Of a stretch of DNA of 64,000 nt, positions 19,276 through 28,658 are shown one piece after another. Origin of the DNA: Halorubrum hochsteinianum (GTDB lineage Archaea; Halobacteriota; Halobacteria; Halobacteriales; Haloferacaceae); contig NZ_CP098415.1 in NCBI RefSeq assembly GCF_023702125.1, positions 1,240,001-1,304,000 of the forward strand, in the 5' to 3' direction. Positions within the stretch are counted from its first letter, which is position 1. Each line of letters starts with the position of its first letter. The notes under the pieces are model-generated. The model did not search any database. It saw only the letters and a program-made list of their open reading frames with translations, and was not told the DNA's origin. The position numbers were made by a program, and so were the translations under genes.

Positions 19276-20222
19276 GTGGTCGCCTCCGTGGACTCCTCCG
19301 CGCCCTCGTCGGCCGCCGCGGCCGCCTTCGTCTCCAGCCAGTCGACGACCCGCGCCGGCACGTCGACCTCGGTGGCCGAATCGAGCGCCTTGAACTCGAC
19401 GGTGTGGTTCACCTCGTGGACGGTGTAGTCGTCGGGGATGCCGTCGCCGTCCGCGTCGACTCCGGTCTCGCCGGCGTCCGCTTCCGGCTCGACTCCGACC
19501 TCCATCAGGTCGACGCCGAGCATCCCGCCGCCGACCGCGTCGGAGGCGCGCTCGACCAGTTCGGTCGCGCGCTCGTCGAGGTCGAACGCCTCCGTCTCGC
19601 CGCCCTTCGCGGCGTTTGTGAGCCAGTGGTCGGACGAGCGCGTCATCGCCGCGACCGGCTCGCCGTCGACCGCCAGCACGCGGATGTCGCGGCCGGGCTT
19701 GTCGACGAACTCTTGGACGTAGAACACCTTGTGCTCGTAGTGGCCGAGCGTCTCCTTGTGTTCGAGGATGGCCTCGGCGGCGTTCCGCGAGTCGATCTTC
19801 GCCATCAGCCGCCCCCACGAGCCGGTGACCGGCTTGAGGACGCAGGGGTAGCCGAACGACTCGATCGCTTCGAGGGCGGCCTCCTTCGTGAACGCCACCT
19901 CCGTGGCGGGCGTCGGCACGTCCGCCTCGGCGAGCGCGAGCGAGTTCTTCGCCTTGTCGGCGCAGACGTCGCCCGTCTCGGGAGAGTTCACCACGGGGAC
20001 GCCGTAGCTGTCGAGGAAGCGCGTCGCGTACAGCGACCGACTCGTCGACAGGCAGCGGTCGACGACGAGGTCGAGGTCGTCGACCGGAGCGGTCGTGGAC
20101 TCCAGCCCGAACCGCTCCTCGCGCACGTCTATCTTCTCGACCTCGTGGCCACGCTCGCGGAGCTCGCCGAGCAGGAGCTTCTCGTCTCTCCGTATCCGAG
20201 AGTAGAGGACGCCTACGCGCAC
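19272..20222 (-). CDS. argX: Glutamate/aminoadipate--carrier protein ligase (LysX/ArgX)
   Basis: ATP-grasp ligase (316 aa) that joins the alpha-amino group of glutamate (or aminoadipate) to the C-terminal glutamate of the carrier protein ArgW. It begins MRVGVLYSRIRRDEKLL; ATP-grasp segments include CVLKPVTGSWGR near residue 130, VFYVQEFVDKPGRDIRV near 165 and a late EVNHTVEFK near 280. The start is GTG. A stretch of about 15 acidic residues at about 250-265 is an insertion relative to the compact family. It lies 79 bases downstream of its partner gene argW. Confidence 0.92.
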   Translation of the reverse strand: MRVGVLYSRIRRDEKLLLGELRERGHEVEKIDVREERFGLESTTAPVDDLDLVVDRCLSTSRSLYATRFLDSYGVPVVNSPETGDVCADKAKNSLALAEADVPTPATEVAFTKEAALEAIESFGYPCVLKPVTGSWGRLMAKIDSRNAAEAILEHKETLGHYEHKVFYVQEFVDKPGRDIRVLAVDGEPVAAMTRSSDHWLTNAAKGGETEAFDLDERATELVERASDAVGGGMLGVDLMEVGVEPEADAGETGVDADGDGIPDDYTVHEVNHTVEFKALDSATEVDVPARVVDWLETKAAAAADEGAEESTEATT

Positions 20223-20301
20223 GGCGGTCCCCCTCCGTTCGCGTCGGTGCTCACGCGCATGTCGACCACTCGCGTGTCGGGTCCGCGGCGCTCGTCGCCA
20301 T

Positions 20302-20490
20302 CTACTCGCCCCAGTCCTCCTCGAGTTCTGGTGCCTCCTCCAAGACGACCGGATCGAGCGAGATCACTTCGAGCTCGGTCCCGGTGACCGGACTGTCGAT
20401 GATCTCCCCGACCTCGACGTCGGCCGGGATCTCGATCTCCTCGCCCGTGATCGGGTCCTCCGCGGTCAGCGTGTCGGTGTCGCTCGTCAT
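20302..20490 (-). CDS. argW: Amino-group carrier protein ArgW/LysW lacking zinc-binding cysteines
   Basis: A 62-residue acidic protein ending in EDWGE, the C-terminal signature to which ArgX/LysX attaches the amino acid. The body follows the LysW pattern (D-P-I-T-G-E-E-I ... V-G-E-I-I-D-S-P-V-T-G-T-E-L-E-V), but all four zinc-ligand cysteines are replaced: Asp12, Thr15, Ser33 and Thr36 stand where C-P-x-C and C-x-x-C are normal. The fold is presumably held without zinc. The start ATG 20490 was chosen over an upstream in-frame codon because it gives the usual length and follows a TATA-like CCTTTATGC about 27 bases upstream. Confidence 0.88.
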   Translation of the reverse strand: MTSDTDTLTAEDPITGEEIEIPADVEVGEIIDSPVTGTELEVISLDPVVLEEAPELEEDWGE

Positions 20491-20723
20491 CGTACCCCGT
20501 TCTCGGCGACGCGAACGCATAAAGGTTCCGAACTTACCAAATAGTTTACACTAACTAAAGCACCGGCTATCGGGGCGAGCGCGTCCGAAGCCGGTCGAAC
20601 GAGACCGACTGTCAGGATCCGAGTACGGGTTCGCCCCCTCGCGGGAGCGGGGTCGCGGCCGGCGGTCGCGGACCGACCACCGACCGCGGCGGTCGTCGCA
20701 TCCGGTCGGGCTGCGGCGGGCGA
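20491..20723. promoter_or_regulatory. Internal promoter region of the arginine cluster
   Basis: The 233 bases between argH and argW are the only long gap in the cluster. Next to argW there is a TATA-like CCTTTATGC (minus strand, about 20514-20523), and just upstream an AT-rich block at about 20531-20560, strikingly unlike the surrounding GC-rich DNA, with a TAGT-TTAC-ACTA inverted repeat. This block could be an operator. No gene is seen here. Confidence 0.5.
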
Positions 20724-22238
20724 TCACTCATGCGTCGCCACCTCCGCGGCGAGCGCGTCGGCGGCCGCCGCGAGCGACTCGCGGCGCTCGTCGAGCGCCG
20801 CCCCGTCCGCGTCGATTCCCGCGGTCGCGGCCGCCAGTTCCTCGGCGACCGCCGCGGGGGCCGGCCCGCCGGCCGAGTCGCGGCTCGCGACGCTCTCCGC
20901 CGGGTCGAGCACGCGTTCGACCTCGTCGCGGGACACGCGCTCGAAGAGGGACTCGCCCAGCACGGCCCGTGCGGCCTCGTCAACTTTTGCGGCGGCCGTC
21001 GCGGGGTCGTCGCCGTCCGCGACCTCGGTCGCCGCGCTCGCGACGATCTCGTGGGCGGTGCGGAACGGGAGCCCGTTCGCCGCGAGCAGGTCCGCGACGC
21101 CCGTCGCGATCGAGAACCCCTCGCCCGCGGCGGCCGCGAGCGCGTCCTCGTCCCAGTCGGCGGTCGCGACCGCGCCCGCCGCCACCTCGGTCGCCTCGCG
21201 CACGTCGTCGGCGATGTCGAAGACGCTCGCGTGGGCGCGCTGGAGGTCGCGGTTGTAGGCGCGCGGCAGCCCCTTCAGCAGGCTCAGCGTGCCGGTCGCC
21301 TCGCCGATCGCGTCGCCCGCGACGCCGCGGGTCAGCTCCAGCGTGTCGGGGTTCTTCTTCTGGGGCATGATCGAGGAGGTGGAGGCGTACGCGTCCGCCA
21401 GCTCGATCACCCCCTTGTTCGAGAACACGATCAGGTCCTCCGCGAGCCCCGACAGCGTCGTCGCGAGCGTCGCGAGCGCGCTCGCGGACTCCGCGAGGAA
21501 GTCGCGCGCGGAGACGGCGTCGGTCGAGTTGCGGACCGTGCCGTCGAACCCGAGCAGCTCGGCGGTCCGGTCGCGGTCCACGTCGAAGGGCGTCCCCGCG
21601 AACGCCGCGCCGCCGAGCGGCGACCGGTTCACGCGGTCGTACGCGTCGAGCAGCCGCTCCGTGTCGCGGGCGAGCGCGCCCTCGTACGACAGGAGGTAGT
21701 GGCCGACGGTCGTCGGCTGGGCCGGCTGGAGGTGGGTGTACCCCGGCATCACGGTCTCTGCGTGGTCGTCCGCGGCGTCGACGAACGCCTCCCGGGCGGC
21801 GACGGTCGCCTCGACCGCCGCGAGCAGGTCCCCGCGCAGCCGGTAGCGGATACAGGTCGCCACCTCGTCGTTCCGCGAACGCGCGGTGTGCATCCGCCCG
21901 CCGTCGGGACCAATCCGGTCGATGACAGCGGTCTCTATCGCCTCGTGGACGTCCTCGCCGTCGGGGAGCGCGCCGTGTCCGGCCTCCTCCACGTCGTCGA
22001 GCGCCGCGAGGATCTCCCCCGCGACCCCGTCGTCGACGATCCCCTGCTCGGCGAGCATCACCACGTGCGCGCGGTCGACCGCGAGGTCGGCCTCGAAGAT
22101 GGCCTCGTCGGCCGCGAGGCTCGACAGGAACTCGCGGGCTGGACCGCCGCTGAAGCGGTCGCGGCGGACGGCGGTGCCGCCGTCCGCGTCGCCGTCGCCC
22201 GCACTCGCGTCGGCCGTACCGGGATCGTCGTCGGTCAT
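20724..22238 (-). CDS. argH: Argininosuccinate lyase
   Basis: Splits argininosuccinate into arginine and fumarate. The 504-residue protein has the fumarase/lyase signature SSIMPQKKNPDTLE near residue 290, HTARSRNDEVATC near 116 and GYTHLQPAQPTTVGHY near 165. Its ATG directly abuts the argG stop, so the two are certainly one transcript. The C-terminal 35 residues are alanine-rich and variable. Confidence 0.97.
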   Translation of the reverse strand: MTDDDPGTADASAGDGDADGGTAVRRDRFSGGPAREFLSSLAADEAIFEADLAVDRAHVVMLAEQGIVDDGVAGEILAALDDVEEAGHGALPDGEDVHEAIETAVIDRIGPDGGRMHTARSRNDEVATCIRYRLRGDLLAAVEATVAAREAFVDAADDHAETVMPGYTHLQPAQPTTVGHYLLSYEGALARDTERLLDAYDRVNRSPLGGAAFAGTPFDVDRDRTAELLGFDGTVRNSTDAVSARDFLAESASALATLATTLSGLAEDLIVFSNKGVIELADAYASTSSIMPQKKNPDTLELTRGVAGDAIGEATGTLSLLKGLPRAYNRDLQRAHASVFDIADDVREATEVAAGAVATADWDEDALAAAAGEGFSIATGVADLLAANGLPFRTAHEIVASAATEVADGDDPATAAAKVDEAARAVLGESLFERVSRDEVERVLDPAESVASRDSAGGPAPAAVAEELAAATAGIDADGAALDERRESLAAAADALAAEVATHE

Positions 22239-23477
22239 TCAGTTCTCGTCGGTGTCGGCGGCGTCGGCTCCCGACCCGTCGGTCGCCAGCTCGGGCTTCG
22301 AGACGCTCGCTTTCACGTCGTTGGCGAGGCGCTCCTGAAGCCCGTGGTACTTCGCGACGCCCGTCGCGTCCGACTGGGCGATGCCGGCGACGTCCTCGGT
22401 GTTGAACGAGGCCATCTCCTCGGAGTAGACGGCGTACTCGGAGTCGCGGGCGACGACGCGGCAGTCCCCGCCGGAGACCTTCACCGTCGCCGTGCCGGTC
22501 ACCACGTCCTGCGTCTCGTCGACGAAGGCGTTCAGCGCGTCGACGACCGGGGCGAACACGAGCCCCTGATACGCCTTCTCGGACCACTCCTGTTCGATCC
22601 CCTTCTTGAACGAGCGCTCGTTCTTCGTGAGCACGAGGTCTTCGAGCGCCTGGTGCGCGGTCAGCAGGACGGTCGCGGCCGGGTGTTCGTAGTTCTCGCG
22701 CACCTTCAGCCCGAGCATGCGGTCCTCCATCACGTCGGTGCGGCCGACGCCGTAGCCGCCGGCGTACTCGTTGAGGTGCTGGATGAGCGGCACCGGGTCC
22801 ATCGCCTCGCCGTCGACGGCGACCGGGACGCCCTCCTCGAAGGTGACCTCGATGGTGGTCTCTCCTTCAGGCTCCGCGGTCCACTCGTAGATGTCCTCCG
22901 GCGGCTCGTAATCCGGATTTTCGAGCTTCCCGCCCTCGACCGCACGCGACCAGATGTTCTCGTCGATGGACCAGACGCCGCCGTCACCGGCCTCGACGGG
23001 CAGGTCCTTCTCGGCGGCGTAGTCGATCTCCCACTCGCGGGTGAGTCCGAGCTCGCGCACGGGGGCGATCACTTCCAGATCGGAGCCGCGCCAGACGGCC
23101 TCGAAGCGGAGCTGATCGTTGCCCTTGCCAGTACAGCCGTGCGCGATGGCGTCACAGCCCTCCTCCTCGGCGACCTCCAGGATGGCCTCGGCGATGACCG
23201 GGCGCGCGAGGGCGGTCCCGAGCGGGTAGCCCTGGTAGCTGGCGTTCGACTTCACCGCGTCGAAACAGAGGTCCGCGAACTCCGCCTTCGCGTCGACGAC
23301 GTGGATGTCGAGCCCCAGCGCCTCCGCGGTCTCCTCGGCCTCGTCGAACTCCTCCGTCGGCTGGCCGACGTCGACGTTGACGCCGATGACCTCGTCGTAG
23401 CCGTACTCCTCTTTCAGTAGCGGTACGCACACCGTGGTGTCGAGTCCCCCGCTGAACGCGAGTGCAACGCTCGTCAT
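22239..23477 (-). CDS. argG: Argininosuccinate synthase
   Basis: Condenses citrulline and aspartate with ATP. The 412-residue protein begins VALAFSGGLDTTVCVPLL, the adenine-nucleotide PP-loop motif, and contains AHGCTGKGNDQLRFE near residue 115 and a TGKG-type loop. ATG 23477 was chosen over an in-frame GTG at 23492, because family members start within a few residues of the PP-loop. An AT-rich TTTAAGGGTATA lies about 25-35 bases upstream and is probably the promoter of the whole arginine cluster, of which this is the first gene. Confidence 0.97.
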   Translation of the reverse strand: MTSVALAFSGGLDTTVCVPLLKEEYGYDEVIGVNVDVGQPTEEFDEAEETAEALGLDIHVVDAKAEFADLCFDAVKSNASYQGYPLGTALARPVIAEAILEVAEEEGCDAIAHGCTGKGNDQLRFEAVWRGSDLEVIAPVRELGLTREWEIDYAAEKDLPVEAGDGGVWSIDENIWSRAVEGGKLENPDYEPPEDIYEWTAEPEGETTIEVTFEEGVPVAVDGEAMDPVPLIQHLNEYAGGYGVGRTDVMEDRMLGLKVRENYEHPAATVLLTAHQALEDLVLTKNERSFKKGIEQEWSEKAYQGLVFAPVVDALNAFVDETQDVVTGTATVKVSGGDCRVVARDSEYAVYSEEMASFNTEDVAGIAQSDATGVAKYHGLQERLANDVKASVSKPELATDGSGADAADTDEN

Positions 23478-23840
23478 TACCGGAGGAGACACGGCCTATA
23501 CCCTTAAATTCAGCGTTATAAGTTTTGTAAGAAACTGGGAAAGCGGTCGCTCACGGAGACTACAGTCGAGACTCCACGGAACGAAACGGCGCGAACGCGA
23601 CGAGGGATGAAGTGTTATCGGCCCGAGGGGCCTCGTCGTCGCGCCGCGCCGGAGGCCGGTCGCGGCGGTCGGACGTCTCGTCGCGGTCGCAGGGCTCGTC
23701 GGTCTCGGAAGAGGCCGGCGTCGAGACGAGCCACTGCGGTCACTACGTGTAGATACCCGCGTTTCCGTATAAAAATATTCCGCACCGACGGTCGCCCGCA
23801 ACACTTGCCGCTCGGAGCGCTCCGGGCGGTTTCCGGCCGT
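23478..23840. other. Intergenic region upstream of argG
   Basis: About 360 bases between argG and hemL. The argG-proximal 60 bases are AT-rich (TTATAACGCTGAATTTAAGGG on the minus strand) and hold the putative argG promoter. A second AT-rich stretch, about 23757-23785 (TTTCCGTATAAAAATATTCC on the plus strand), has no gene start at a suitable distance that I can support and may mark a terminator or small RNA. I see no protein gene. Confidence 0.5.
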
Positions 23841-25178
23841 TCAGATCGCCTCGCGGTACGCCTCCAGCGTCCGCTCGATGTCCTCCTCGGTGTGGGCGTA
23901 CGACGTGAACTGGCACTCGAACTGGTTGGCGGTGAGGAACACGCCCCGGTCTTTCATCTCCTGCCAGAACACGCGCTCCCAGCGGTCGGTCGCGGCCGCG
24001 GCCACGTCCGCGCCGGTCTTCGGACACGCGTCGTAGCGGGCGCAGTCGGGGTCCTGTCGACAGCCGCCCGCACAGCAGGCGTCCGGCTCGTCGGGCGCGT
24101 CCCGGGTGAACACCGTCTTGAACATCGAGTCGGTGCCGACGACGGTGTACTCCGGGGCGCGCTCGGCGCAGATCTCCGAGATCCCCTCGCGGAGCTTCCG
24201 GCCGAGCCGGTTGACGTGCTCGTACACGTCGTTCTCGGCGGCGTACTCCAGCGTCGCCTTCCCCGCGGCCATCGTCACGGGGTGGCCGGAGAACGTGCCC
24301 GACTGGAACACCTCGCCCGCGGGCGTGAATCCCTCGATTATCTCCGCCTTCCCGCCGATCGCCCCCACCGGGAAGCCGCCGCCGATGATCTTTCCGAACG
24401 TCGTCACGTCCGGCGTCACGCCGAACTTCGACTGCGCGCAGCCCAGCCCGCCGACGCGGAACCCGGTGATCACCTCGTCGAAGATCAGAAGCGAGCCGTG
24501 GTCGTCACAGAGGTCCCGCAGCGTCTCGTGGTAGCCGTCGACCGGCGCGACGATCCCCATGTTGGCCAAGATCGGTTCGACGAGGACGGCCGCGATGTCG
24601 TCGCCGTGCTCGGCGAACACCTCCTTGGCCGCCTGCGGGTCGTTGAACGGGATCGGGAGGGTGTGCTGCGCGAACTCCTCGGGGATCCCCGCGGTCGACG
24701 GGTGCGCGTCCCCGGGCGACCCCTCCACCAGCGTCGACTCCTGTGCGCCGTGGTAGCCGCCCTGCATCACGACGATCTTGTCGCGATCGGTGTGACCGCG
24801 CGCGAGGCGCACGGCCGAGACGGTCGCCTCAGTCCCCGAGTTGACGAAGCGGATCGACTCGACGCTCGGGACGTGTCGCGCCACGAACTCGGCGTGCTCG
24901 ACCTCGATCTCCGTCGGCGCGCCGTACATCGGCCCCTCCGCGACGTGCGACTGGACCGCGGCCTCGACCGGGTCCGGGAGGTCGTGGCCGTACAGCAGCG
25001 GCCCGTATCCCATCACCCAGTCGACGTAGCGGTTGCCGTCGGCGTCGATCACGTGGCCGCCGTCGCCCCGCTCGATGAAGAACGGGTGCGGCATGTTCGC
25101 CCGGACCGAGGAGTTGACGCCGCCCGGCATCACCGACAGCGCGCGGTCGTACAGTCCGCGCGAGCGCTCGTGGTTCAT
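23841..25178 (-). CDS. hemL: Glutamate-1-semialdehyde 2,1-aminomutase with cysteine-rich insert
   Basis: PLP enzyme of tetrapyrrole synthesis converting glutamate-1-semialdehyde to 5-aminolevulinate (445 aa). It begins with [18 protein letters not shown]; has the PLP region FDEVITGFR near residue 235 and the catalytic lysine in [15 protein letters not shown] near 263. At about residues 360-390 it carries an insertion with five cysteines (CC-x2-GC, then two more spaced Cys and CPKTGADV) that is absent from bacterial enzymes and extends the protein by about 20 residues. Metal binding there is possible. The gene stands alone. Confidence 0.94.
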   Translation of the reverse strand: MNHERSRGLYDRALSVMPGGVNSSVRANMPHPFFIERGDGGHVIDADGNRYVDWVMGYGPLLYGHDLPDPVEAAVQSHVAEGPMYGAPTEIEVEHAEFVARHVPSVESIRFVNSGTEATVSAVRLARGHTDRDKIVVMQGGYHGAQESTLVEGSPGDAHPSTAGIPEEFAQHTLPIPFNDPQAAKEVFAEHGDDIAAVLVEPILANMGIVAPVDGYHETLRDLCDDHGSLLIFDEVITGFRVGGLGCAQSKFGVTPDVTTFGKIIGGGFPVGAIGGKAEIIEGFTPAGEVFQSGTFSGHPVTMAAGKATLEYAAENDVYEHVNRLGRKLREGISEICAERAPEYTVVGTDSMFKTVFTRDAPDEPDACCAGGCRQDPDCARYDACPKTGADVAAAATDRWERVFWQEMKDRGVFLTANQFECQFTSYAHTEEDIERTLEAYREAI

Positions 25179-25278
25179 GCCGATCGGTTGGGTCGGCGGG
25201 CTGAAAGTAGTTGCCGAACCGGCCCCGACGCGGCCGGTCCGAGAGAAAACGTTGACCGTCAGTTCGCGCGCGCGCCGC

Positions 25279-26958
25279 CTACACCGCTTCCGGTCCGGTC
25301 GCGCCCGTGCGGACCTGAAGCGCGTCCTCGACCGGCAGGACGAACACCTTGCCGTCTCCGGGTTCGCCGGTCTCGGCGGCGTCGGCGATCGCCTCCGCGA
25401 CCTCGTCGGCCGGGATGTCGGCGACGACGACGTCGATCTTCACCTTCTGGTGGAGGTCGACGGTGAACTCCTCGCCGCGCCACTGGCCCTTCTTCGCGGG
25501 CTGGCTGCCGCGGCCGGAGACGTTCGTCACCGTGAGCGAGGGCGCGTTGATCTCCGCGAGCGCCTGCTTGATGTCCCCGAGTTTGTCGGGGCGGACGACC
25601 GCGGTGACCATCTTGATCTCCGCGCCGTCCTCCTCGCCGCCGTCGGCGCGCGGGGAGCCGTCGTCCGCGTCCGCGCCGACCACGCGACCCCCGTCGGTGG
25701 TGACCGAGGGCTTGCCGAACTCGGGGTACGTCTCGACGCCGTGCTCGCTGACGTCGAGGCCGTCGCGCTCGTGTTCCGGGGTGACGCGGGCCTGTCCGGC
25801 GGCCTTGAACGCGCCGAAGACGACCGCCGTCGCGATCACGGTCCACGCCCCGATGACGACCACGCCGGTCACCTGCGAGACCAGCACCTCGACGGAGAAG
25901 CCGTTGATACTGACGAACGGCAGCGCGAGCACGCCGAGGACCCCGGCGGAGCCGTGGACCGGGAACACCGCGCAGACGTCGTCGATCTTCATCGTGTCCG
26001 AGACGAACTCGAAGACCAGCGGGAGCTGGAGGCCACAGAGCAGGCCGACGGCGATCGCACCCCACCATGTGGCGAGGTTCGCGATGCCGGTCACGCCGAC
26101 CAGCCCGGCGAGCAGCCCGTTCGCGACGTACAGCGTGTCGACCTTCTTCGAGAGCGCGACCGACGCGAGCGCGGCACCGACGCCGCCCGCGGCCATGCCG
26201 AGCGTCGTGCCGAGCGAGACGCGGCCGACCGACGCGTAGCCGTCCAAGACGAGTTCGCCGCCGTCGACAGTGAACACCGTCGCGGTCGTGCCGACGTTGA
26301 ACCCGTACCAGCCGAACGCGAGGATGAGCGTGCCGAGCACCGCGAACGTCATCGAGTGACCGGGGATGACGTTCGAAGAGCCGTCCTCGGCGTAGCGGTC
26401 CATCCGCGGCCCGAGCACGTACGCCGCCGTGAGGCCCGCGATGCCGCCCATCCCGTGGACGATCATCCCGCCCGCGAAGTCGGTGAATCCGAGGCCGCCA
26501 CCGCCGAGGAAGCCGCCGCCCCAGGTGATGCCCGCGACAACGGGGTAGATGACCGCCGAGATGGCGATCGTGTACGCCACGTACGCGCGGAGCTTCGCCC
26601 GCCCGGCGACCGCGCCGGAGACGATGGTCGCGGCCGTCATCGCGAAGACGGCACCGAACAGCCAGCTGTTCACCCAGCCGCCGTCGCCGAGCGCGGACGC
26701 CGCGGAGAAGCCGCCGCCGGCGGAGAGCCCCTCGACGCCGAACCCGACGAGGAAGTAGACCAGCACGCCGACGCTCCACGTCAGCAGGTTCTTCGTGAGC
26801 TGGTTTGCGACGTTCTTCGCGCGCACCTGGCCCGCTTCGAGCATCGCGAAGCCGGCGTGCATGAAGAAGATGAGGAAACAGACCACCGCGACCCACATCA
26901 GGTTCACGCCCTCGGCGAGGACGCTCGGATCGATCGAGGCGAGCACCGCACCCGTCAC
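25279..26958 (-). CDS. amt: Ammonium transporter fused to a C-terminal PII (GlnK) domain
   Basis: A 559-residue protein. Residues about 15-405 are an Amt/Rh channel: eleven helices, [13 protein letters not shown] in helix 1, FVEGLSAGG-like loop and [13 protein letters not shown] near 165 (conserved Asp and His of the pore). After a linker rich in Asp/Gly (about 405-440) a complete PII domain follows: [21 protein letters not shown], a T-loop [17 protein letters not shown] and the closing [17 protein letters not shown] normally is a separate trimer that plugs Amt; here it is built in. The T-loop tyrosine used for uridylylation in bacteria is not present. The start is GTG, overlapping a short upstream reading frame. 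Confidence 0.93.
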   Translation of the reverse strand: MTGAVLASIDPSVLAEGVNLMWVAVVCFLIFFMHAGFAMLEAGQVRAKNVANQLTKNLLTWSVGVLVYFLVGFGVEGLSAGGGFSAASALGDGGWVNSWLFGAVFAMTAATIVSGAVAGRAKLRAYVAYTIAISAVIYPVVAGITWGGGFLGGGGLGFTDFAGGMIVHGMGGIAGLTAAYVLGPRMDRYAEDGSSNVIPGHSMTFAVLGTLILAFGWYGFNVGTTATVFTVDGGELVLDGYASVGRVSLGTTLGMAAGGVGAALASVALSKKVDTLYVANGLLAGLVGVTGIANLATWWGAIAVGLLCGLQLPLVFEFVSDTMKIDDVCAVFPVHGSAGVLGVLALPFVSINGFSVEVLVSQVTGVVVIGAWTVIATAVVFGAFKAAGQARVTPEHERDGLDVSEHGVETYPEFGKPSVTTDGGRVVGADADDGSPRADGGEEDGAEIKMVTAVVRPDKLGDIKQALAEINAPSLTVTNVSGRGSQPAKKGQWRGEEFTVDLHQKVKIDVVVADIPADEVAEAIADAAETGEPGDGKVFVLPVEDALQVRTGATGPEAV

Positions 26959-27017
26959 GCCTCGGTCACCTCTACTGAACGCTCGTTCGGCTCGAACCGC
27001 ATTTCAGTCGTGTTCAT
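26955..27017 (-). CDS. Possible 20-aa leader peptide overlapping amt start
   Basis: A 20-codon frame ([20 protein letters not shown]) begins at ATG 27017 and ends with TGA inside GTGA, so its stop overlaps the amt GTG start. A TATA-like TTTATGTA at about 27053-27060 would start the transcript a few bases before this ATG, so ribosomes would meet it before amt. It may be a coupling or regulatory leader. Without comparative data it remains a candidate. Confidence 0.35.
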   Translation of the reverse strand: MNTTEMRFEPNERSVEVTEA

Positions 27018-27467
27018 GCGTTGAATCACGTTTCGGTTGCGGGGAACGGCCATACATAAACGTTCGAGTTGAGTTTCACAACAAAAACGCTTGATAATAC
27101 GGAGGGCGTCCGATATAATGACGTGGCAATGGAATATAAGGACGTTTTCTCGGGTGTTTCGTGGCAATTGCTGCGCTCGAACTCGACGCCCGTTGTGTGA
27201 AATTTCTATCCTTTTTGGCGCGATCCGCCGTCGAGGGCGGCTTCGAGGGCGTGCGCGGCCGATTCTGGCGAGTATTGCCACTCCGTCGTCTCGCGGTTCG
27301 CCGTCATACGGCTCGGTAGCGGCGAATTCGGGCGTTTCGGGACGCCTCGTGAGAAATTGACGTTCGTCAACCCGTTTCATGGCCGACCGACCGCCTCGCC
27401 CGCTCCCCCCGACGAAGCGACAGCGACGCGGGGCTGTTTCCGTCGGCGACGGCCGCCGAACGGGCGG
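27018..27467. other. Intergenic region upstream of amt, no supported gene
   Basis: About 450 bases. The part next to amt (27030-27210) is AT-rich and includes the amt TATA element, a run of CAACAAAAACGCTTGATAATA and another TATA-like CCGATATAATGACG facing plus. The rest (27210-27467) returns to high GC and holds only short open frames without codon bias. It lies between the starts of amt and the end of radA. Confidence 0.5.
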
Positions 27468-28499
27468 TTACTCCGGCTTCAGCCCCTCGTTCTGGACGCG
27501 CATCACGGCCTCGCCGTCGGCGAGGTTCGGCGCGTCCACGAGCCGGACGATCCGCTTGTCGCCCTTCGACTTCCGGAGGTAGATCCGGAACGTGGAGGCG
27601 TGGCCCAAGATGTTGCCGCCGATCGCCTGCGTCGGGTCGCCGAAGTAGGAGTCCGGGTTCGACGCGACCTGGTTGGTGACGAGGATGGCGGTGTTGTACA
27701 GGTCGCCGAGCCGCATCAGGTCGTGGAGGTGCTTGTTGAGCTTCTGCTGTCGCTCCGCGAGCTCGCCCCGGCCGACGTACTCCGCGCGGAAGTGCGCGGT
27801 GAGCGAGTCGACGCAGACGATCCGGATCGGCCACTCCGTCTCCTCGTGTTCGCCGGCCAGCTCCTTCGCCTTCTCGGCGAGGAGGATCTGGTGGTTGGAG
27901 TTGAACGCCTTCGCGACGTGGATCTGGTCGAGGAAGGCCTCGACCAGCTCTTCGAGCGCCTCCTCGTCCGAGGGCGTGCCCTCGATCTCGCGGCGCTCCA
28001 TCTCGTCGGCGAGGATCTCGTCGTCGAGCCCGCGGACCATGTCGTCGATCCGTTCGGGGCGGAACGTGTCCTCGGAGTCGACGAAGATACAGCCGCCGTC
28101 GAGGCCGCCGTTCTCCGGCTCCAGCTGGACGTTGACGGCCATCTGGTGGGTGACCTGCGACTTGCCGGAGCCGAACTCGCCGTACACTTCCGTGATCGAC
28201 TGGGTCTCGATGCCCCCGCCGAGGAGGTCGTCGACCTCGTCGATCTGCCAGGAGAGCTTGCCGATCTCCTGTCGCCGCTCCAGTACGCTCGCGCCGGTCT
28301 CGAAGCCGCCGACGTCGGCGGCCTCGCGGGCGGCGTTGATGATGTCGCTCGCGGACGACTCGCCGATGTCGGCGGTGTTCGACATCTCGCCGGGGCTGGC
28401 GACCGCGATCGACTGGTAGCTCTCGAATCCGTTGTCAATGAGCTTGTCCGCGGTCGCCGGGCCGACGCCGGGGAGGTCCTCGAGTTCGTCTTCGGGCAT
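27468..28499 (-). CDS. radA: DNA repair and recombination protein RadA
   Basis: Archaeal RecA/Rad51 recombinase (343 aa) that forms filaments on single-stranded DNA and carries out strand exchange. The N-terminus is a helix-hairpin-helix domain ([17 protein letters not shown]). Walker [10 protein letters not shown] is near residue 108 and Walker [15 protein letters not shown] near 220, with L2-region and the conserved [22 protein letters not shown] near 280. No intein is present. A TATA-like TATACCC/GGTATAA lies just upstream of the ATG. Confidence 0.98.
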   Translation of the reverse strand: MPEDELEDLPGVGPATADKLIDNGFESYQSIAVASPGEMSNTADIGESSASDIINAAREAADVGGFETGASVLERRQEIGKLSWQIDEVDDLLGGGIETQSITEVYGEFGSGKSQVTHQMAVNVQLEPENGGLDGGCIFVDSEDTFRPERIDDMVRGLDDEILADEMERREIEGTPSDEEALEELVEAFLDQIHVAKAFNSNHQILLAEKAKELAGEHEETEWPIRIVCVDSLTAHFRAEYVGRGELAERQQKLNKHLHDLMRLGDLYNTAILVTNQVASNPDSYFGDPTQAIGGNILGHASTFRIYLRKSKGDKRIVRLVDAPNLADGEAVMRVQNEGLKPE

Positions 28500-28658
28500 G
28501 TACTCGACCCTTGTTCGCCATCGGGTATAAAGACTGGTTTACACCTTTGTGAAAGTGAAACGGCGGCGTCGCTCCCGCTCGCTCGCGGCTCGGAATCTCT
28601 CGAAAGCGCTCGTCGGGGCGAGCGGATCCGCCGGGCGGTGAAACTGGTCGTCGCCCGC

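Noticed and set aside
20302-20490. Treating the cysteine-free carrier gene as a pseudogene
   Set aside because: The frame is intact, the C-terminal EDWGE and turn glycines are conserved, it has a promoter, and it sits before its ligase gene.
27468-28499. Intein in RadA
   Set aside because: The protein is 343 residues with all motifs at normal spacing, so no intein is present.
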